A stretch of 56,798 nucleotides of DNA from Nocardioidaceae bacterium (GTDB lineage: Bacteria; Actinomycetota; Actinomycetes; Propionibacteriales; Nocardioidaceae): positions 1-56,798 of the forward strand of contig JAICKK010000002.1 in NCBI GenBank assembly GCA_025927955.1, written 5' to 3'. How positions within the stretch are numbered: position 1 is the stretch's first letter; each line of letters opens with the position of its first letter. Under the pieces are notes generated by a model that was not told where the DNA came from, did no database searches, and saw nothing but the letters and a program-made list of their open reading frames with translations. Made by a program: the position numbers and the translations under genes. This document shows positions 1-8,423 of this stretch, piece by piece.

Positions 1-322
1 CGCTAGCCGAGGCCCCGAAACCACCGCCACGTCCGCACGAAACCTCACCACGGCCACGTCCGCGCGTGGGTGCGGGTGGTTTCGAGGCCCTCGCCCCTGG
101 GGGCTCGGGCACCTCAACCAACGATCGCGCTGGTTGAGGTGCCGAGGCGCTAGCCGAGGCCCCGAAACCACCGCCACGTCCGCACGAAACCTCACCACGG
201 CCACGTCCGCGCGTGGGTGCGGGTGGTTTCGAGGCCCTCGCCCCTGGGGGCTCGGGCACCTCAACCAGCGCGGGCTCGGGCACCTCAACCAGCGCGGGCT
301 CGGGCGCCTCGACCAGCGCGGG
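1..322. repeat. REP-like palindromic repeat cluster with a 120-bp direct duplication and a 24-bp tandem array
   Basis: Bases 1-120 recur almost unchanged at 148-267, an offset of 147 bp. Each copy carries an element running from TGGTTTCGAGG to ACCTCAACCA (77-120 and 224-267). Between them (131-170) lies a related element in opposite orientation, running from TGGTTGAGG to CGAAACCA. The right copy runs into three 24-bp units (251-274, 275-298, 299-322); the third differs at two bases. Arms of the type GGTTGAG...CGAAACC resemble intergenic REP elements of Nocardioides and relatives; that family assignment is from memory. The array overlaps the 3' end of the membrane-protein gene that follows. 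No transposase is visible. Confidence 0.8.
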
Positions 323-1751
323 TGGCCGGGGTAGCGCGGCGGTAGGAGGACGGGTCGGCGGGGTCGTCGGTGACGCCGTCGGCGCGCACCGGGTCGTGCC
401 AGGGGTTGAGGATGTCGCGGACGACGAGCACCGCGACGTACACCTCGACCGCGACGCGCACGATGATCGCGAAGGCGTAGGCGCGGTCGGGGATGCCGGT
501 GGAGGTCGAGGACGCCGTCCAACCGCCGAGGTAGAGCCAGACGGCGCCGTAGTAGAACACCTCACCGGCCGTCCACACCAGCACGTCGCGCCACCGGGGG
601 CGGGCCAGCACCACCAGCGGGAGCAGCCACAGCACGTACTGCGGGGAGTAGACCTTGTTGACCACCAGGAAGCCGGCCACCACGAGGTAGGCCAGCTGCG
701 GGATCCGCGGCGGCCTGCGGGCGCGCAGGCCGAGCATGAGCACGCCGAGGCACACGGCGACGAAGAAGCCCAGCGACACGTCGTTGATCAACGACGTGCT
801 CACGGTGTGCCCTCGCTGCTGCCACACCAGCCAGAGCGACCCCAGGTCGGCGCCGCGGTCCTGGTTGAAGGTCCAGAACACCTTCCACTGGGCGAACCCG
901 TAGAGCACCGGTGGCAGGTTCACCAGGACCCACGCGACCAGGGCGGCGCCCGTGACCGACAGCAGGTCCGGCACCCGGCGCCGTCGCAGGCACACCACCA
1001 GCAGGGCACCGAGCAGGAACACCGGGTACAGCTTGACGGCCGTGCCGAGGCCGATCATCACCCCCGCCAGCACCGGCCGGTCCCGCGACCAGGCCCACAG
1101 CGCGGCCGCCACCGCGGCCACGGCCAGCAGGTCCCAGTTGACCAGCCCTGCCAGCACGAGCGTGGGGGAGGCCGCGAACAGCATCGCGTCCCAAGGGCGG
1201 CCACGGTGCACCCGCGCCAGCAGCCCCGCCGCGAGCAGCGCGAACGGGGCGAGCAGGACCGCGGTCACCTCGAAGTAGAGCCCGGACTCCTTCGCCACCC
1301 CGGGCAGCCCGTACACCTGTCCCGCGGGCACGTCGCGCCGGGCGGCGAGGTCCGGGCTGCCGGCCAGCACGTGGGTGACCTCGGACGCGACCCAGGCGAA
1401 GTAGCCGATGACGACGGGGTACTCCATCGCCGGGTAGCGGCCGCCGGTGTCGACGTACGGCCCGTACCCGGCCGCGAAGCCGCGGGCGGTGTAGAGGTAC
1501 GGGACGTCGGAGTAGCACATGGACCCGTAGCGGACGTCGTTGCTGGTCCAGTTGTCGGCCACGCACGGCGACCGCTGCACCATGGCGAGCACGAACCCGA
1601 GCGCGGCGACGGCCAGCACGACGCGCAGCGGCGTCCACCACGGGTGCGGCCGGGCGTGCTCCCCCACCGGGCCGCCGATGCTCTCGCTGGCGGCACCCAC
1701 GAACGGGTCGCTGCGGCTGGGGCGCACCACCTCTCGGCGGGACACCCTCAC
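285..1751 (-). CDS. polytopic membrane protein, glycosyltransferase family 87 (DUF2029)-like
   Basis: About 488 residues with many hydrophobic segments. The first transmembrane helix is followed by an extracytoplasmic stretch rich in Tyr and Asp (around YGSMCYSDVPYLYTARGF), as in polyprenyl-phosphate-dependent GT-C mannosyltransferases of family 87. It lies directly downstream of the class A PBP gene, the arrangement of Rv0050-Rv0051 in mycobacteria. The GTG at 1751 overlaps the PBP stop (GTGA), implying translational coupling. A second in-frame GTG a few codons on has a GAGAGG in front and could be the true start. The last 11 residues (RAGRGARARAG) and the stop come from the 24-bp repeat array. 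Transferring a sugar from a lipid carrier outside the membrane is inferred from the family; substrate unknown. Confidence 0.75.
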   Translation of the reverse strand: MRVSRREVVRPSRSDPFVGAASESIGGPVGEHARPHPWWTPLRVVLAVAALGFVLAMVQRSPCVADNWTSNDVRYGSMCYSDVPYLYTARGFAAGYGPYVDTGGRYPAMEYPVVIGYFAWVASEVTHVLAGSPDLAARRDVPAGQVYGLPGVAKESGLYFEVTAVLLAPFALLAAGLLARVHRGRPWDAMLFAASPTLVLAGLVNWDLLAVAAVAAALWAWSRDRPVLAGVMIGLGTAVKLYPVFLLGALLVVCLRRRRVPDLLSVTGAALVAWVLVNLPPVLYGFAQWKVFWTFNQDRGADLGSLWLVWQQRGHTVSTSLINDVSLGFFVAVCLGVLMLGLRARRPPRIPQLAYLVVAGFLVVNKVYSPQYVLWLLPLVVLARPRWRDVLVWTAGEVFYYGAVWLYLGGWTASSTSTGIPDRAYAFAIIVRVAVEVYVAVLVVRDILNPWHDPVRADGVTDDPADPSSYRRATPATRAGRGARARAG

Positions 1752-4003
1752 CGTCGACTCGGAGGAGGCGAAGCGGTGGCGCTCCTGCTCGGGGACGTCG
1801 ACGGCGACACGGTCGGCGACGACGAGGCCGAGGGCGTGCTCGACGCCGTGGGCGTGGGGGTCGGGGTCGGCGTCCGCGTGGGCGTCGGCGTGGGCGTGGG
1901 CGTGGCCGTGACCGTGCGCGTGGGCCCGACCGTGACGGTCGGCGACGGCGTGCGGGTCGGCGTCGGGGCCAGGGTCGGGGACGGTGTGAACGTGGGCCTG
2001 GGCCGGTGGTCGCCGCGGGTCGGCTCGACGTTCGCGGGCGGCGGGAACCTCTCGACCGGCCGGCCGGCGAGGGTCTCGCTCATCGCCTCGGTCCACGTGC
2101 GCGTCGGGTAGTCGGCACCGAAGTACGACGGCAGGTAGCCGTTGAGCGCGTCGTTGCCGTCCCCGCGCACGTACATCACCGCGGTGGCCATCTGCGGGGT
2201 GTAGCCCACGAACCACGACGAGGACACGTCGCCGGCCGCGTTGGTCGCGGTGCCCGTCTTGCCGGCGGCCGGCCGGCCGAGCGCCTGGGCGTTGGCGCCG
2301 GTGCCCCGGGCCACCACCTGCTGCAGCGCGTAGCTGACGTCGCGGTCCAGGTCGTCGGGGAGCACCCGGTGGGTCTGGCGGGGGGCTCGGTAGCGGGGGC
2401 TGCCGTCGGGGTCGGTGACCTTCGCGATGACGTACCACGGCTTGGCCCGGCCGCCGTCGGCGATCGTGCCGTAGGAGTTCGCCATGTCCACGGGGCTGAC
2501 CGTCGCGGACCCGAGCGAGATGCCGGCGACCGGCTCGAGGCCGGGCGCGTCGCGCGGGATCCCCATCGCCGTCGCCATGTCGAGGATCTTGCGCGGGCCG
2601 TCCTGCATCGACTCGGTGAGGTCGACGTACGCGGTGTTGACGGACTCGACAGTGGCCTGGGTCAGCGAGATCCGCGCTCCGTAGTCGTGGCCGCCGCCGG
2701 GTCCCTCGTTGACCACCTTCGTGCCGTCGGGGAAGACGTACGGCGAGTTGCCCTGGAACGTGCTCTTGAGCGAGTAGCCGTCCTGGAGCCCGGCCGCGAG
2801 CGCGAACGGCTTGAACGCCGACCCCGGGGAGCCGCCCGCGGTGGCCCAGTCGATCTGGCTCTTCAGGTAGTCCTGCCCGGCGTAGAGGCCGCGCAGCGCC
2901 CCGTCCTGCGGGTCGACCGAGGCGACCGCGACGTGCAGCTGCTTGAGGCCCTTGGGCTCTTGCTGGTGCACCGCCTTCGCCGCCGCGGCCATCGCGTTGC
3001 GGGTGAAGGTGGTGGTCACCCTCAGGCCGCCGCCGTCGATCTCCTGGTCGGTGAAGCCCTTGGCGAGCAGCTGCTTGCGCACCAGCGCCAGCATGTGGCC
3101 CTTCTGCCCGGCGAGGCGGTCCTCCGTGGTGGTCTTCGGGAACGCCGGCAGGTGACGACCGAGGCGGGTCGCCTCGGCGGTGGTCAGGTCGCCCGCGGTC
3201 GCCATGCCGTCCAGGACGTACTGGTAGCGCCCCAGCAGCCGCGCCCTGGCGTCCGGCCCCTCGGCCGGGTCGAGGGCCGTGGGGGAGTTGAGCACCGCGG
3301 CGAGCACCGCGCCCTGGCGGACGGTGAGGTCCGGGGCGTCCCGGTGGAAGTACGCCTGGGCGGCCGCCTGGACGCCGTAGGCGCCCCGGCCGAAGTAGAT
3401 CGTGTTGAGGTAGCCCTGAAGGATCTGGGCCTTGGACTCCTGGCGCTGGAGCTTCAAGGAGACGAAGGCCTCCTTGATCTTGCGCGTGAACGTCCTCTCC
3501 TGGGAGAGGTAGTAGACCTTGACGTACTGCTGGGTGATCGTCGAGGCGCCCTGCGTGGGGTTGCCGCGCACGTTGCTGAACGCCGCCCGGACGATGCCCT
3601 TCGGGTCGATTCCCTTGTTGGTCCAGAAGGTGCGGTCCTCGGCGGCGATCACGGCCTGCTGCACGTGCCGCGGCACCTTCGAGAGCGGGATGCTGGTGCG
3701 GTTCTGGCTGGCGAACCGGCCGATCTCGTGGTGCCCGTCGGCGTAGTAGACGAACGACGTCTGCGAGGTGAAGTCCTGGTTCGGGGTGGGGATGTCGGTG
3801 GTGACGTAGAGGTAGGCGAACGCCGCGACCCCGAGCAGGAACAGGCCCAGCACCGCGAGTGCGGCGGCCGTGAGGAGCCGGCGCAGCAGCGACCTGCGGG
3901 GCGGCTTCCTCGCGCCTCGCCTGCCGTTCCTCGTCCCGCTCCGGCCACCACCCCGGCCACCACCACTGCCTCTGCGTGAGGGGGGTGTGCGCGCGGGACT
4001 CAC
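1748..4003 (-). CDS. ponA: bifunctional class A penicillin-binding protein (peptidoglycan glycosyltransferase/transpeptidase)
   Basis: A 751-residue PBP1-type enzyme that polymerises lipid II and cross-links peptide stems outside the membrane. Visible parts: a basic cytoplasmic tail (1-40), one transmembrane helix (about 41-66), a GT51 domain with catalytic Glu122 in AAEDRTFW and the QGASTITQQ motif (151-159), and a transpeptidase domain with S395-A-F-K398, SVN (454-456) and KTGT (582-585). After about residue 690 comes a Pro/Thr/Ser tail made of low-complexity TPTP repeats, probably a disordered wall-spanning segment. The GTG start has GGAG seven bases upstream. It diverges from padR-ino1, as ponA1 does from the padR-ino1 pair in mycobacteria. 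Confidence 0.95.
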   Translation of the reverse strand: MSPARTPPSRRGSGGGRGGGRSGTRNGRRGARKPPRRSLLRRLLTAAALAVLGLFLLGVAAFAYLYVTTDIPTPNQDFTSQTSFVYYADGHHEIGRFASQNRTSIPLSKVPRHVQQAVIAAEDRTFWTNKGIDPKGIVRAAFSNVRGNPTQGASTITQQYVKVYYLSQERTFTRKIKEAFVSLKLQRQESKAQILQGYLNTIYFGRGAYGVQAAAQAYFHRDAPDLTVRQGAVLAAVLNSPTALDPAEGPDARARLLGRYQYVLDGMATAGDLTTAEATRLGRHLPAFPKTTTEDRLAGQKGHMLALVRKQLLAKGFTDQEIDGGGLRVTTTFTRNAMAAAAKAVHQQEPKGLKQLHVAVASVDPQDGALRGLYAGQDYLKSQIDWATAGGSPGSAFKPFALAAGLQDGYSLKSTFQGNSPYVFPDGTKVVNEGPGGGHDYGARISLTQATVESVNTAYVDLTESMQDGPRKILDMATAMGIPRDAPGLEPVAGISLGSATVSPVDMANSYGTIADGGRAKPWYVIAKVTDPDGSPRYRAPRQTHRVLPDDLDRDVSYALQQVVARGTGANAQALGRPAAGKTGTATNAAGDVSSSWFVGYTPQMATAVMYVRGDGNDALNGYLPSYFGADYPTRTWTEAMSETLAGRPVERFPPPANVEPTRGDHRPRPTFTPSPTLAPTPTRTPSPTVTVGPTRTVTATPTPTPTPTRTPTPTPTPTASSTPSASSSPTVSPSTSPSRSATASPPPSRR

Positions 4004-4098
4004 AGGACAGCTCCGGACAAAGCGGTGACGGACGGGCCCGAACAGCGTACGGGCTCCTCCTGTCCGGTCCGCTCAGGCGTGTCGCTGGTGCTGCTGAT

Positions 4099-4113
4099 AT
4101 ATCGATCCGATAT
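4099..4113. promoter_or_regulatory. inverted repeat ATATCG-ATC-CGATAT, candidate PadR operator
   Basis: A perfect 6-bp inverted repeat with a 3-bp spacer, in an unusually AT-rich patch of the 178-bp gap between the divergent PBP and padR genes. It lies about 70 bp before the padR start. PadR-family repressors usually bind such palindromes at their own promoters, so autoregulation of padR-ino1 is inferred. No experimental site is known to me. Confidence 0.55.
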
Positions 4114-4181
4114 GTTGTAGTGATAGGTCTGGACCGCGAGCGGCGCACAAGAACGTGCGCCCGGCAGAGGGAGGTATCGGC

Positions 4182-4829
4182 GTGGCCCGTCGTGGCGAGA
4201 CCCTCGAGCTGGCGGTCCTCGGGCTGCTGCACGAGTCGCCGATGCACGGCTACGAGCTGCGCAAGCAGGTCAACGGCGTGCTGGGCTGGTCGCGCCTGCT
4301 CTCCTACGGGTCGCTCTACCCGGCGTTGAAGAGGATGCTGCGCGCCGGGTGGATCGCCGAGCACGTCACCGACCCCGAGCCCGGAGCCGTTGGCCGCCGC
4401 CAGCGCATCGTCTACGAGCTGACCGCCGCCGGGCAGGAGCAGTTCCGGCGGCTGATGGCCGACGTCGGCCCGGCCGCGTGGGAGGACGACACGTTCGACG
4501 TCCGGTTCGCGTTCTTCAGCCGCACCGACATGGAGGCGCGCCTGCGCATCCTCGAAGGCCGCCGCAGCCGGCTGCAGGAGCGGCTGGACCGGGTCCAGCA
4601 CCAGCTCGAGCGCACCCAGCGTCAGGTCGACCGCTACGCCCGGGAGCTGCAGCGCCACGGCGTCGAGTCCGTCGAGCGGGAGGTGCGCTGGCTCTCCGAG
4701 CTGATCAACGCAGAGCGCCGTGACGACGGGCGGGCGACGCCTGCGGACGGCCCACCCCTGAGCAGCGGCCAGGGCGACCAGAGCATCCAGGACATCCCAG
4801 CAACGCCGACCAACAACAAGAGGAGCTAG
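4182..4829 (+). CDS. PadR-family transcriptional regulator
   Basis: About 215 residues. The N-terminal winged helix is typical of Pad[23 protein letters not shown], then [18 protein letters not shown] and the wing ending in [12 protein letters not shown]. The C-terminal half is a heptad-rich helix ([20 protein letters not shown]) suited to dimerisation. I chose the GTG at 4182, giving [10 protein letters not shown], because GGGAGG sits just upstream; an ATG-equivalent 27 bases earlier lacks a ribosome binding site. The gene stops five bases before ino1, so the two form an operon, as for Rv0047c-ino1. It probably controls inositol synthesis through the palindrome at 4099-4113; the ligand is unknown. 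Confidence 0.9.
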   Translation: MARRGETLELAVLGLLHESPMHGYELRKQVNGVLGWSRLLSYGSLYPALKRMLRAGWIAEHVTDPEPGAVGRRQRIVYELTAAGQEQFRRLMADVGPAAWEDDTFDVRFAFFSRTDMEARLRILEGRRSRLQERLDRVQHQLERTQRQVDRYARELQRHGVESVEREVRWLSELINAERRDDGRATPADGPPLSSGQGDQSIQDIPATPTNNKRS

Positions 4830-4834
4830 CGCAG

Positions 4835-5914
4835 ATGAGTTCGGTTCGAGTGGCAATCGCGGGAGTCGGCAACTGCGCCAGCTCCCTCGTCCAGGGCGTC
4901 GAGTACTACCGCGACGCCGACCCGGCGGGGAACGTCCCCGGCCTGATGCACGTGATGTTCGGGGACTACCACGTCGGCGACGTCGAGTTCGTGGCCGCCT
5001 TCGACGTGGACGCCAAGAAGGTCGGCTTCGACCTCTCCGAGGCGATCAACAGCTCCGAGAACAACACCATCAAGATCGCCGACGTGCCGCCCCTCGGCGT
5101 GACGGTGCAGCGAGGTCCGACGTACGACGGGCTCGGGAAGTACTACCGCGAGACCATCGAGGAGTCCGAGGTCGAGGCGGTCGACGTCGTCGCCGCGCTC
5201 GAGGCGGCCCGCGCCGACGTGCTCGTGGCCTACCTGCCCGTCGGGTCGGAGGAGGCGGACAAGTTCTACGCCCGGTGCGCGATCGAGGCCGGTGTGGCGT
5301 TCGTCAACGCGCTGCCGGTCTTCATCGCCTCGGACCCGGAGTGGGCGAAGCGGTTCGAGGACGCCGGCATCCCGGTCGTCGGCGACGACATCAAGTCCCA
5401 GGTCGGCGCGACCATCACCCACCGGGTGCTGGCCAGGCTGTTCGAGGACCGGGGCGTGGTGCTGGACCGGACCTACCAGCTCAACGTCGGCGGCAACATG
5501 GACTTCAAGAACATGCTCGAGCGCGACCGGCTGCAGTCGAAGAAGATCTCCAAGACGCAGTCGGTGACCTCCAACATCGACCACGACCTCGGCGCCCGCA
5601 ACGTGCACATCGGTCCCTCCGACTACGTGCAGTGGCTCGACGACCGCAAGTGGGCCTACGTGCGGCTCGAGGGGCGCGCGTTCGGCGACGTGCCGCTGAA
5701 CATGGAGTACAAGCTCGAGGTCTGGGACTCCCCCAACAGCGCCGGCATCATCATCGACGCGGTCCGGGCCGCCAAGATCGCCCTCGACCGCGGCATCGGC
5801 GGCCCGATCCTCTCCGCGTCGACGTACCTGATGAAGTCCCCGCCGGTGCAGATGCCCGACGACCAGGGACGGGCCCGGCTCGAGGCCTTCATCAAGGGCG
5901 AAGTGGACAGGTGA
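4835..5914 (+). CDS. ino1: inositol-3-phosphate synthase
   Basis: 359 residues, the length of actinobacterial Ino1. It converts glucose 6-phosphate to 1L-myo-inositol 3-phosphate using bound NAD, feeding phosphatidylinositol, mycothiol and related compounds in the cytosol. The dinucleotide-binding start [13 protein letters not shown] (6-18), SSENNT (residues about 73-78) and the central block [14 protein letters not shown] followed by [11 protein letters not shown] are diagnostic. The ATG follows GAGGAG, five bases after padR. A neighbouring padR is the usual arrangement in actinobacteria. Confidence 0.97.
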   Translation: MSSVRVAIAGVGNCASSLVQGVEYYRDADPAGNVPGLMHVMFGDYHVGDVEFVAAFDVDAKKVGFDLSEAINSSENNTIKIADVPPLGVTVQRGPTYDGLGKYYRETIEESEVEAVDVVAALEAARADVLVAYLPVGSEEADKFYARCAIEAGVAFVNALPVFIASDPEWAKRFEDAGIPVVGDDIKSQVGATITHRVLARLFEDRGVVLDRTYQLNVGGNMDFKNMLERDRLQSKKISKTQSVTSNIDHDLGARNVHIGPSDYVQWLDDRKWAYVRLEGRAFGDVPLNMEYKLEVWDSPNSAGIIIDAVRAAKIALDRGIGGPILSASTYLMKSPPVQMPDDQGRARLEAFIKGEVDR

Positions 5915-5943
5915 GGAACGAACCTGGCCGCGTCTCGCCCGCA

Positions 5944-5997
5944 GGTTGAGCAAGCACCGCGGCTGAGGAACGAAGCCGCGATGTGGGCGTCGAAACC
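5944..5997. repeat. REP-like palindromic element with internal stem-loop
   Basis: Runs from GGTTGAG to CGAAACC, the same outer arms as the repeats at the left end of the window. Inside is a stem GCGGCT...AGCCGC around GAGGAACGA. It lies in the 161-bp gap between ino1 and the MFS gene and could act as an intrinsic or Rho-blocking structure or be a passive repeat. Upstream (about 5913-5924) a second GAGGAACGA suggests local duplication. Confidence 0.55.
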
Positions 5998-6075
5998 GCG
6001 GCGAGGTCGAACGCTGGCTCTCGCCGGTCCACTGGGACCGGCGGGTCCGGCGGATCGCCTGGTAGACAGCAACCC

Positions 6076-7392
6076 GTGACCGCCCTGCGCCACCTGGTGC
6101 ACCTGCTGCACGGGACCTGGTTCCGGCGGCTGTTCGCCGTGCGGGCGGCCAGCCAGCTCTCCGACGGCGTCTTCCAGGTGGCGCTGGCCTCCTACGTCGT
6201 GTTCTCGCCGGAGCGAGCGCCCTCGCCGGGAGCCCTCGCCGGCGCGCTGGCCGTGGTGCTGCTGCCGTTCAGCGTGCTCGGACCGTTCGTCGGGGTGTTC
6301 CTCGACCGCTGGTCGCGCCGGCAGGTGCTGGCCTGGTCGAACTTCGTGCGCGTGGCGCTCGTGGCCCTGCTGGCGCTCGCCGTGCACGGCCAGGTCCGCG
6401 GGGCCGTGCTGTTCGCCATGATCCTGGCCGCCCTGTCGGTGAACCGCTTCCTGCTCGCGGCCCTCTCCGCGGCGCTCCCGCACGTGGTCAGCCACGACGA
6501 CCTCGTCACCGCCAACTCGCTGACCCCGACCGCCGGGACGCTGGCGTTCCTGGTCGGTCTCGGCGCCGGCGCCGGCGCCCGCGCCGGGTGGCGCAGCGTC
6601 GGGGTCGACGGCGACGTCGGCGTGCTGCTGAGCGCCGCGGTGCTCTACGGCGTCGCCGGCCTGGTCGCCCTGCGCATCCCGCGCCGGATGCTCGGGCCGG
6701 ACCTGGGCGCCGCCCGGCCCGCCGTACGGGAGGCGCTCGGGAACGTCGCGCGGGGCCTCGGCGACGGGCTGCGGCACCTCGGCGAGCGGCGGGCCGCGGC
6801 GTACGGGCTCGCCGCGATCGGCCTGCACCGGTTCTTCTACGGCGTGTGGACCGTCTCCATGGTGCTGCTCTACCGCAGCTACTTCCACGGCCCGGGCGAC
6901 CTCGACGCCGCGTTCGACGGCCTGGCGGTCGCGGTGCTGGTCAGCGGGGTGGGCTTCGTCTGCGCCGCGGTGCTCACGCCGGTGGTCACCGAGCTGGTCG
7001 CCCCGCGCACCTGGCTGCTGGCCCTGCTCGTCGCGGCGGCGGCCACCCAGGTGTTCCCGGGCGCCCTCTACACCCAGCCCGCCCTGCTGGTGGCCGCGTT
7101 CTTCCTCGGCCTGGCCGGCCAGGGCATCAAGATCGTCGTCGACACGCTGGTGCAGACGCACGTCGACGACGCCTTCCGGGGTCGCGTGTTCTCCGTCTAC
7201 GACATGGTCTTCAACGTCGCGTTCGTCGCCGCCGCGGGTGCCGCCGCCCTGGTGCTCCCGGCGACGGGCAGGTCGTACGGCGTGCTCGCGGCGGTCGCGG
7301 CCGGCTACGTCCTGACCGCCGCCTGGTACGCCACCGTGACCCGGGACCTGGGCAGCCGGCGACCTCGGCGGAGCCGCTCGCCGCATCGGTGA
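6076..7392 (+). CDS. major facilitator superfamily transporter
   Basis: About 438 residues with roughly 12 hydrophobic segments. The loop PFVGVFLDRWSRRQVLAWSN matches the MFS loop 2-3 motif (G-x-x-x-D-R-x-x-R-R). Loop 8-9 and the AARTWLLALLVAAA-like second half complete two six-helix bundles. The start is placed at the GTG giving VTALRHLVHLLHGTWF, where hydrophobic and family-like sequence begins; the 31 codons before it overlap a repeat element and look non-coding. Substrate unknown; such proteins are often labelled drug or macrolide exporters. It ends two bases from the stop of the convergent GntR-type gene. Confidence 0.85.
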   Translation: MTALRHLVHLLHGTWFRRLFAVRAASQLSDGVFQVALASYVVFSPERAPSPGALAGALAVVLLPFSVLGPFVGVFLDRWSRRQVLAWSNFVRVALVALLALAVHGQVRGAVLFAMILAALSVNRFLLAALSAALPHVVSHDDLVTANSLTPTAGTLAFLVGLGAGAGARAGWRSVGVDGDVGVLLSAAVLYGVAGLVALRIPRRMLGPDLGAARPAVREALGNVARGLGDGLRHLGERRAAAYGLAAIGLHRFFYGVWTVSMVLLYRSYFHGPGDLDAAFDGLAVAVLVSGVGFVCAAVLTPVVTELVAPRTWLLALLVAAAATQVFPGALYTQPALLVAAFFLGLAGQGIKIVVDTLVQTHVDDAFRGRVFSVYDMVFNVAFVAAAGAAALVLPATGRSYGVLAAVAAGYVLTAAWYATVTRDLGSRRPRRSRSPHR

Positions 7393-7394
7393 GC

Positions 7395-8234
7395 TCAGGG
7401 GGCGTCGGAGGGCCCACGTCGGGAGGAGGCCGGTGCGACCGGGTCGGGGGCCGGCGAGGCGCGGCCGCGGCGGAGCACCCCTCGCAGCGCCCGGGCCGTC
7501 ATAGTGAAGTGGACCTGGGCGACCGTGCCGGCCCTATCCACGTCGCCCGCGACGACCGCGTCCACCAGGGCGGTGTGCTCGGCCAGCGCGAGGTCGAAGA
7601 CGTCGCGGCTGTAGGGCTCGATGGGCAGGCCGACGGTGATGGTGGCCAGCAGGCCCTGGGTCAGGGAGGCCACCTGGGGGTTGCCGGTCGCCACCGTGAC
7701 CGCCCGGTGGATCGCGCCGTCGGCGGCGTGCTCCTCCTCGGGGGTCCGCGCGTCGGCGAAGGCGGCCAGGGCCGCCCGGAGCGCGGTGACGTCTCCCGGG
7801 GTACGGCGCTCCGCCGCCGTCCTGGCCACCATCGCCTCGACCAGTCCGCGCAGGTCGAGCAGCTGCTCGAGCTGCGCGCTGCGCACCCCGATGGTCCGCG
7901 ACACCGCGTCCGCCGAGTTCGTGGACCAGTCGTTGCGCACGAACGCGCCGCCCGCGCGGCCACGGCGCACCTCGACGATCCCACCCGCCCGAAGCCGGCC
8001 GACCGCCTCGTGCACCGTCGAGCGGCTCACTCCGAGCAGCGCGGCCAGGGTGCGCTCGACGGGGAGCCGCTCCCCGGGCACGAACTCGCCGAGGGCCACG
8101 GCGGTGAGCAGGCGGTCGGCCACCTCGTCCACGGCGCTGGCCAGGTGGACGGGCCGGCCCAGGGACTCACCGGACCTGCCGAGCGCCTGCTCGACGAAGC
8201 GGCCGATCTGCTCGGGCCCTGGCTGCGACGACAT
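7395..8234 (-). CDS. GntR-family (FadR/FCD type) transcriptional regulator
   Basis: About 279 residues. A winged helix at roughly 30-95 carries LASAVDEVADRLLTAVALGEFVPGERLPVERTLAALLGVSRSTVHEAVGRLRAGGIVEVRRGRAG, followed by an all-helical FCD-like ligand domain with the pattern LLDLRGLVEAMVARTAAER. Start ATG (MSSQPGPEQ) has AGAGAGG upstream. It diverges from the hydrolase and peptide ABC transporter operon, so it is the likely local repressor; the inducer could be a peptide or amino acid. Conserved FCD metal-binding His residues are only partly evident (AIHRAV; AEHTALVDAV). Confidence 0.88.
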   Translation of the reverse strand: MSSQPGPEQIGRFVEQALGRSGESLGRPVHLASAVDEVADRLLTAVALGEFVPGERLPVERTLAALLGVSRSTVHEAVGRLRAGGIVEVRRGRAGGAFVRNDWSTNSADAVSRTIGVRSAQLEQLLDLRGLVEAMVARTAAERRTPGDVTALRAALAAFADARTPEEEHAADGAIHRAVTVATGNPQVASLTQGLLATITVGLPIEPYSRDVFDLALAEHTALVDAVVAGDVDRAGTVAQVHFTMTARALRGVLRRGRASPAPDPVAPASSRRGPSDAP

Positions 8235-8423
8235 GCCTCTCTCTTCCCGCAACGGCGCATCCGACTCCCGCCTCGTCAGGCGGACGAACGATGACGCGGA
8301 TGGTACGGATGAAGACGTTTCCTCAAAAGGCTTGCTCTCGGGACCATTAAGGATCAAGGCTGTGCGCTATCGCCACCGGCAGGTCGCTCCAGGCCGTCCG
8401 CCAGGCGTCCTGAGGAGGAACCC
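8235..8423. promoter_or_regulatory. divergent regulatory region between the GntR-type gene and the peptide-uptake operon
   Basis: 189 bases without a gene. It contains a direct repeat CGGATG-GTA-CGGATG (8297-8311) and an AT-richer stretch at about 8315-8355. No convincing sigma-70 hexamer pair and no TGGT-N3-ACCA FadR palindrome was found. The ribosome binding site GAGGAG for the hydrolase is at its right edge. Confidence 0.4.

Noticed and set aside
213-2111. Long plus-strand open frame, and a similar one at 2006-3979
   Set aside because: Arg/Val/Gly-rich, low-complexity translations antisense to the membrane protein and PBP genes; no domain motifs.
285-4856. 1523-codon open frame on the minus strand
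   Set aside because: Only its last third, after 1751, encodes the GT87-like protein. The rest is an out-of-frame shadow of the PBP and padR genes in GC-rich DNA.
5983-6075. Longer MFS N-terminus from the GTG/ATG at 5983
   Set aside because: It starts in the REP-like element and translates to non-conserved Gly/Ser/Arg sequence; the family-like sequence begins at 6076.
7393-7394. Terminator between the MFS and GntR-type genes
   Set aside because: Only two bases separate the stops, and no clear stem-loop without a gene end is visible.
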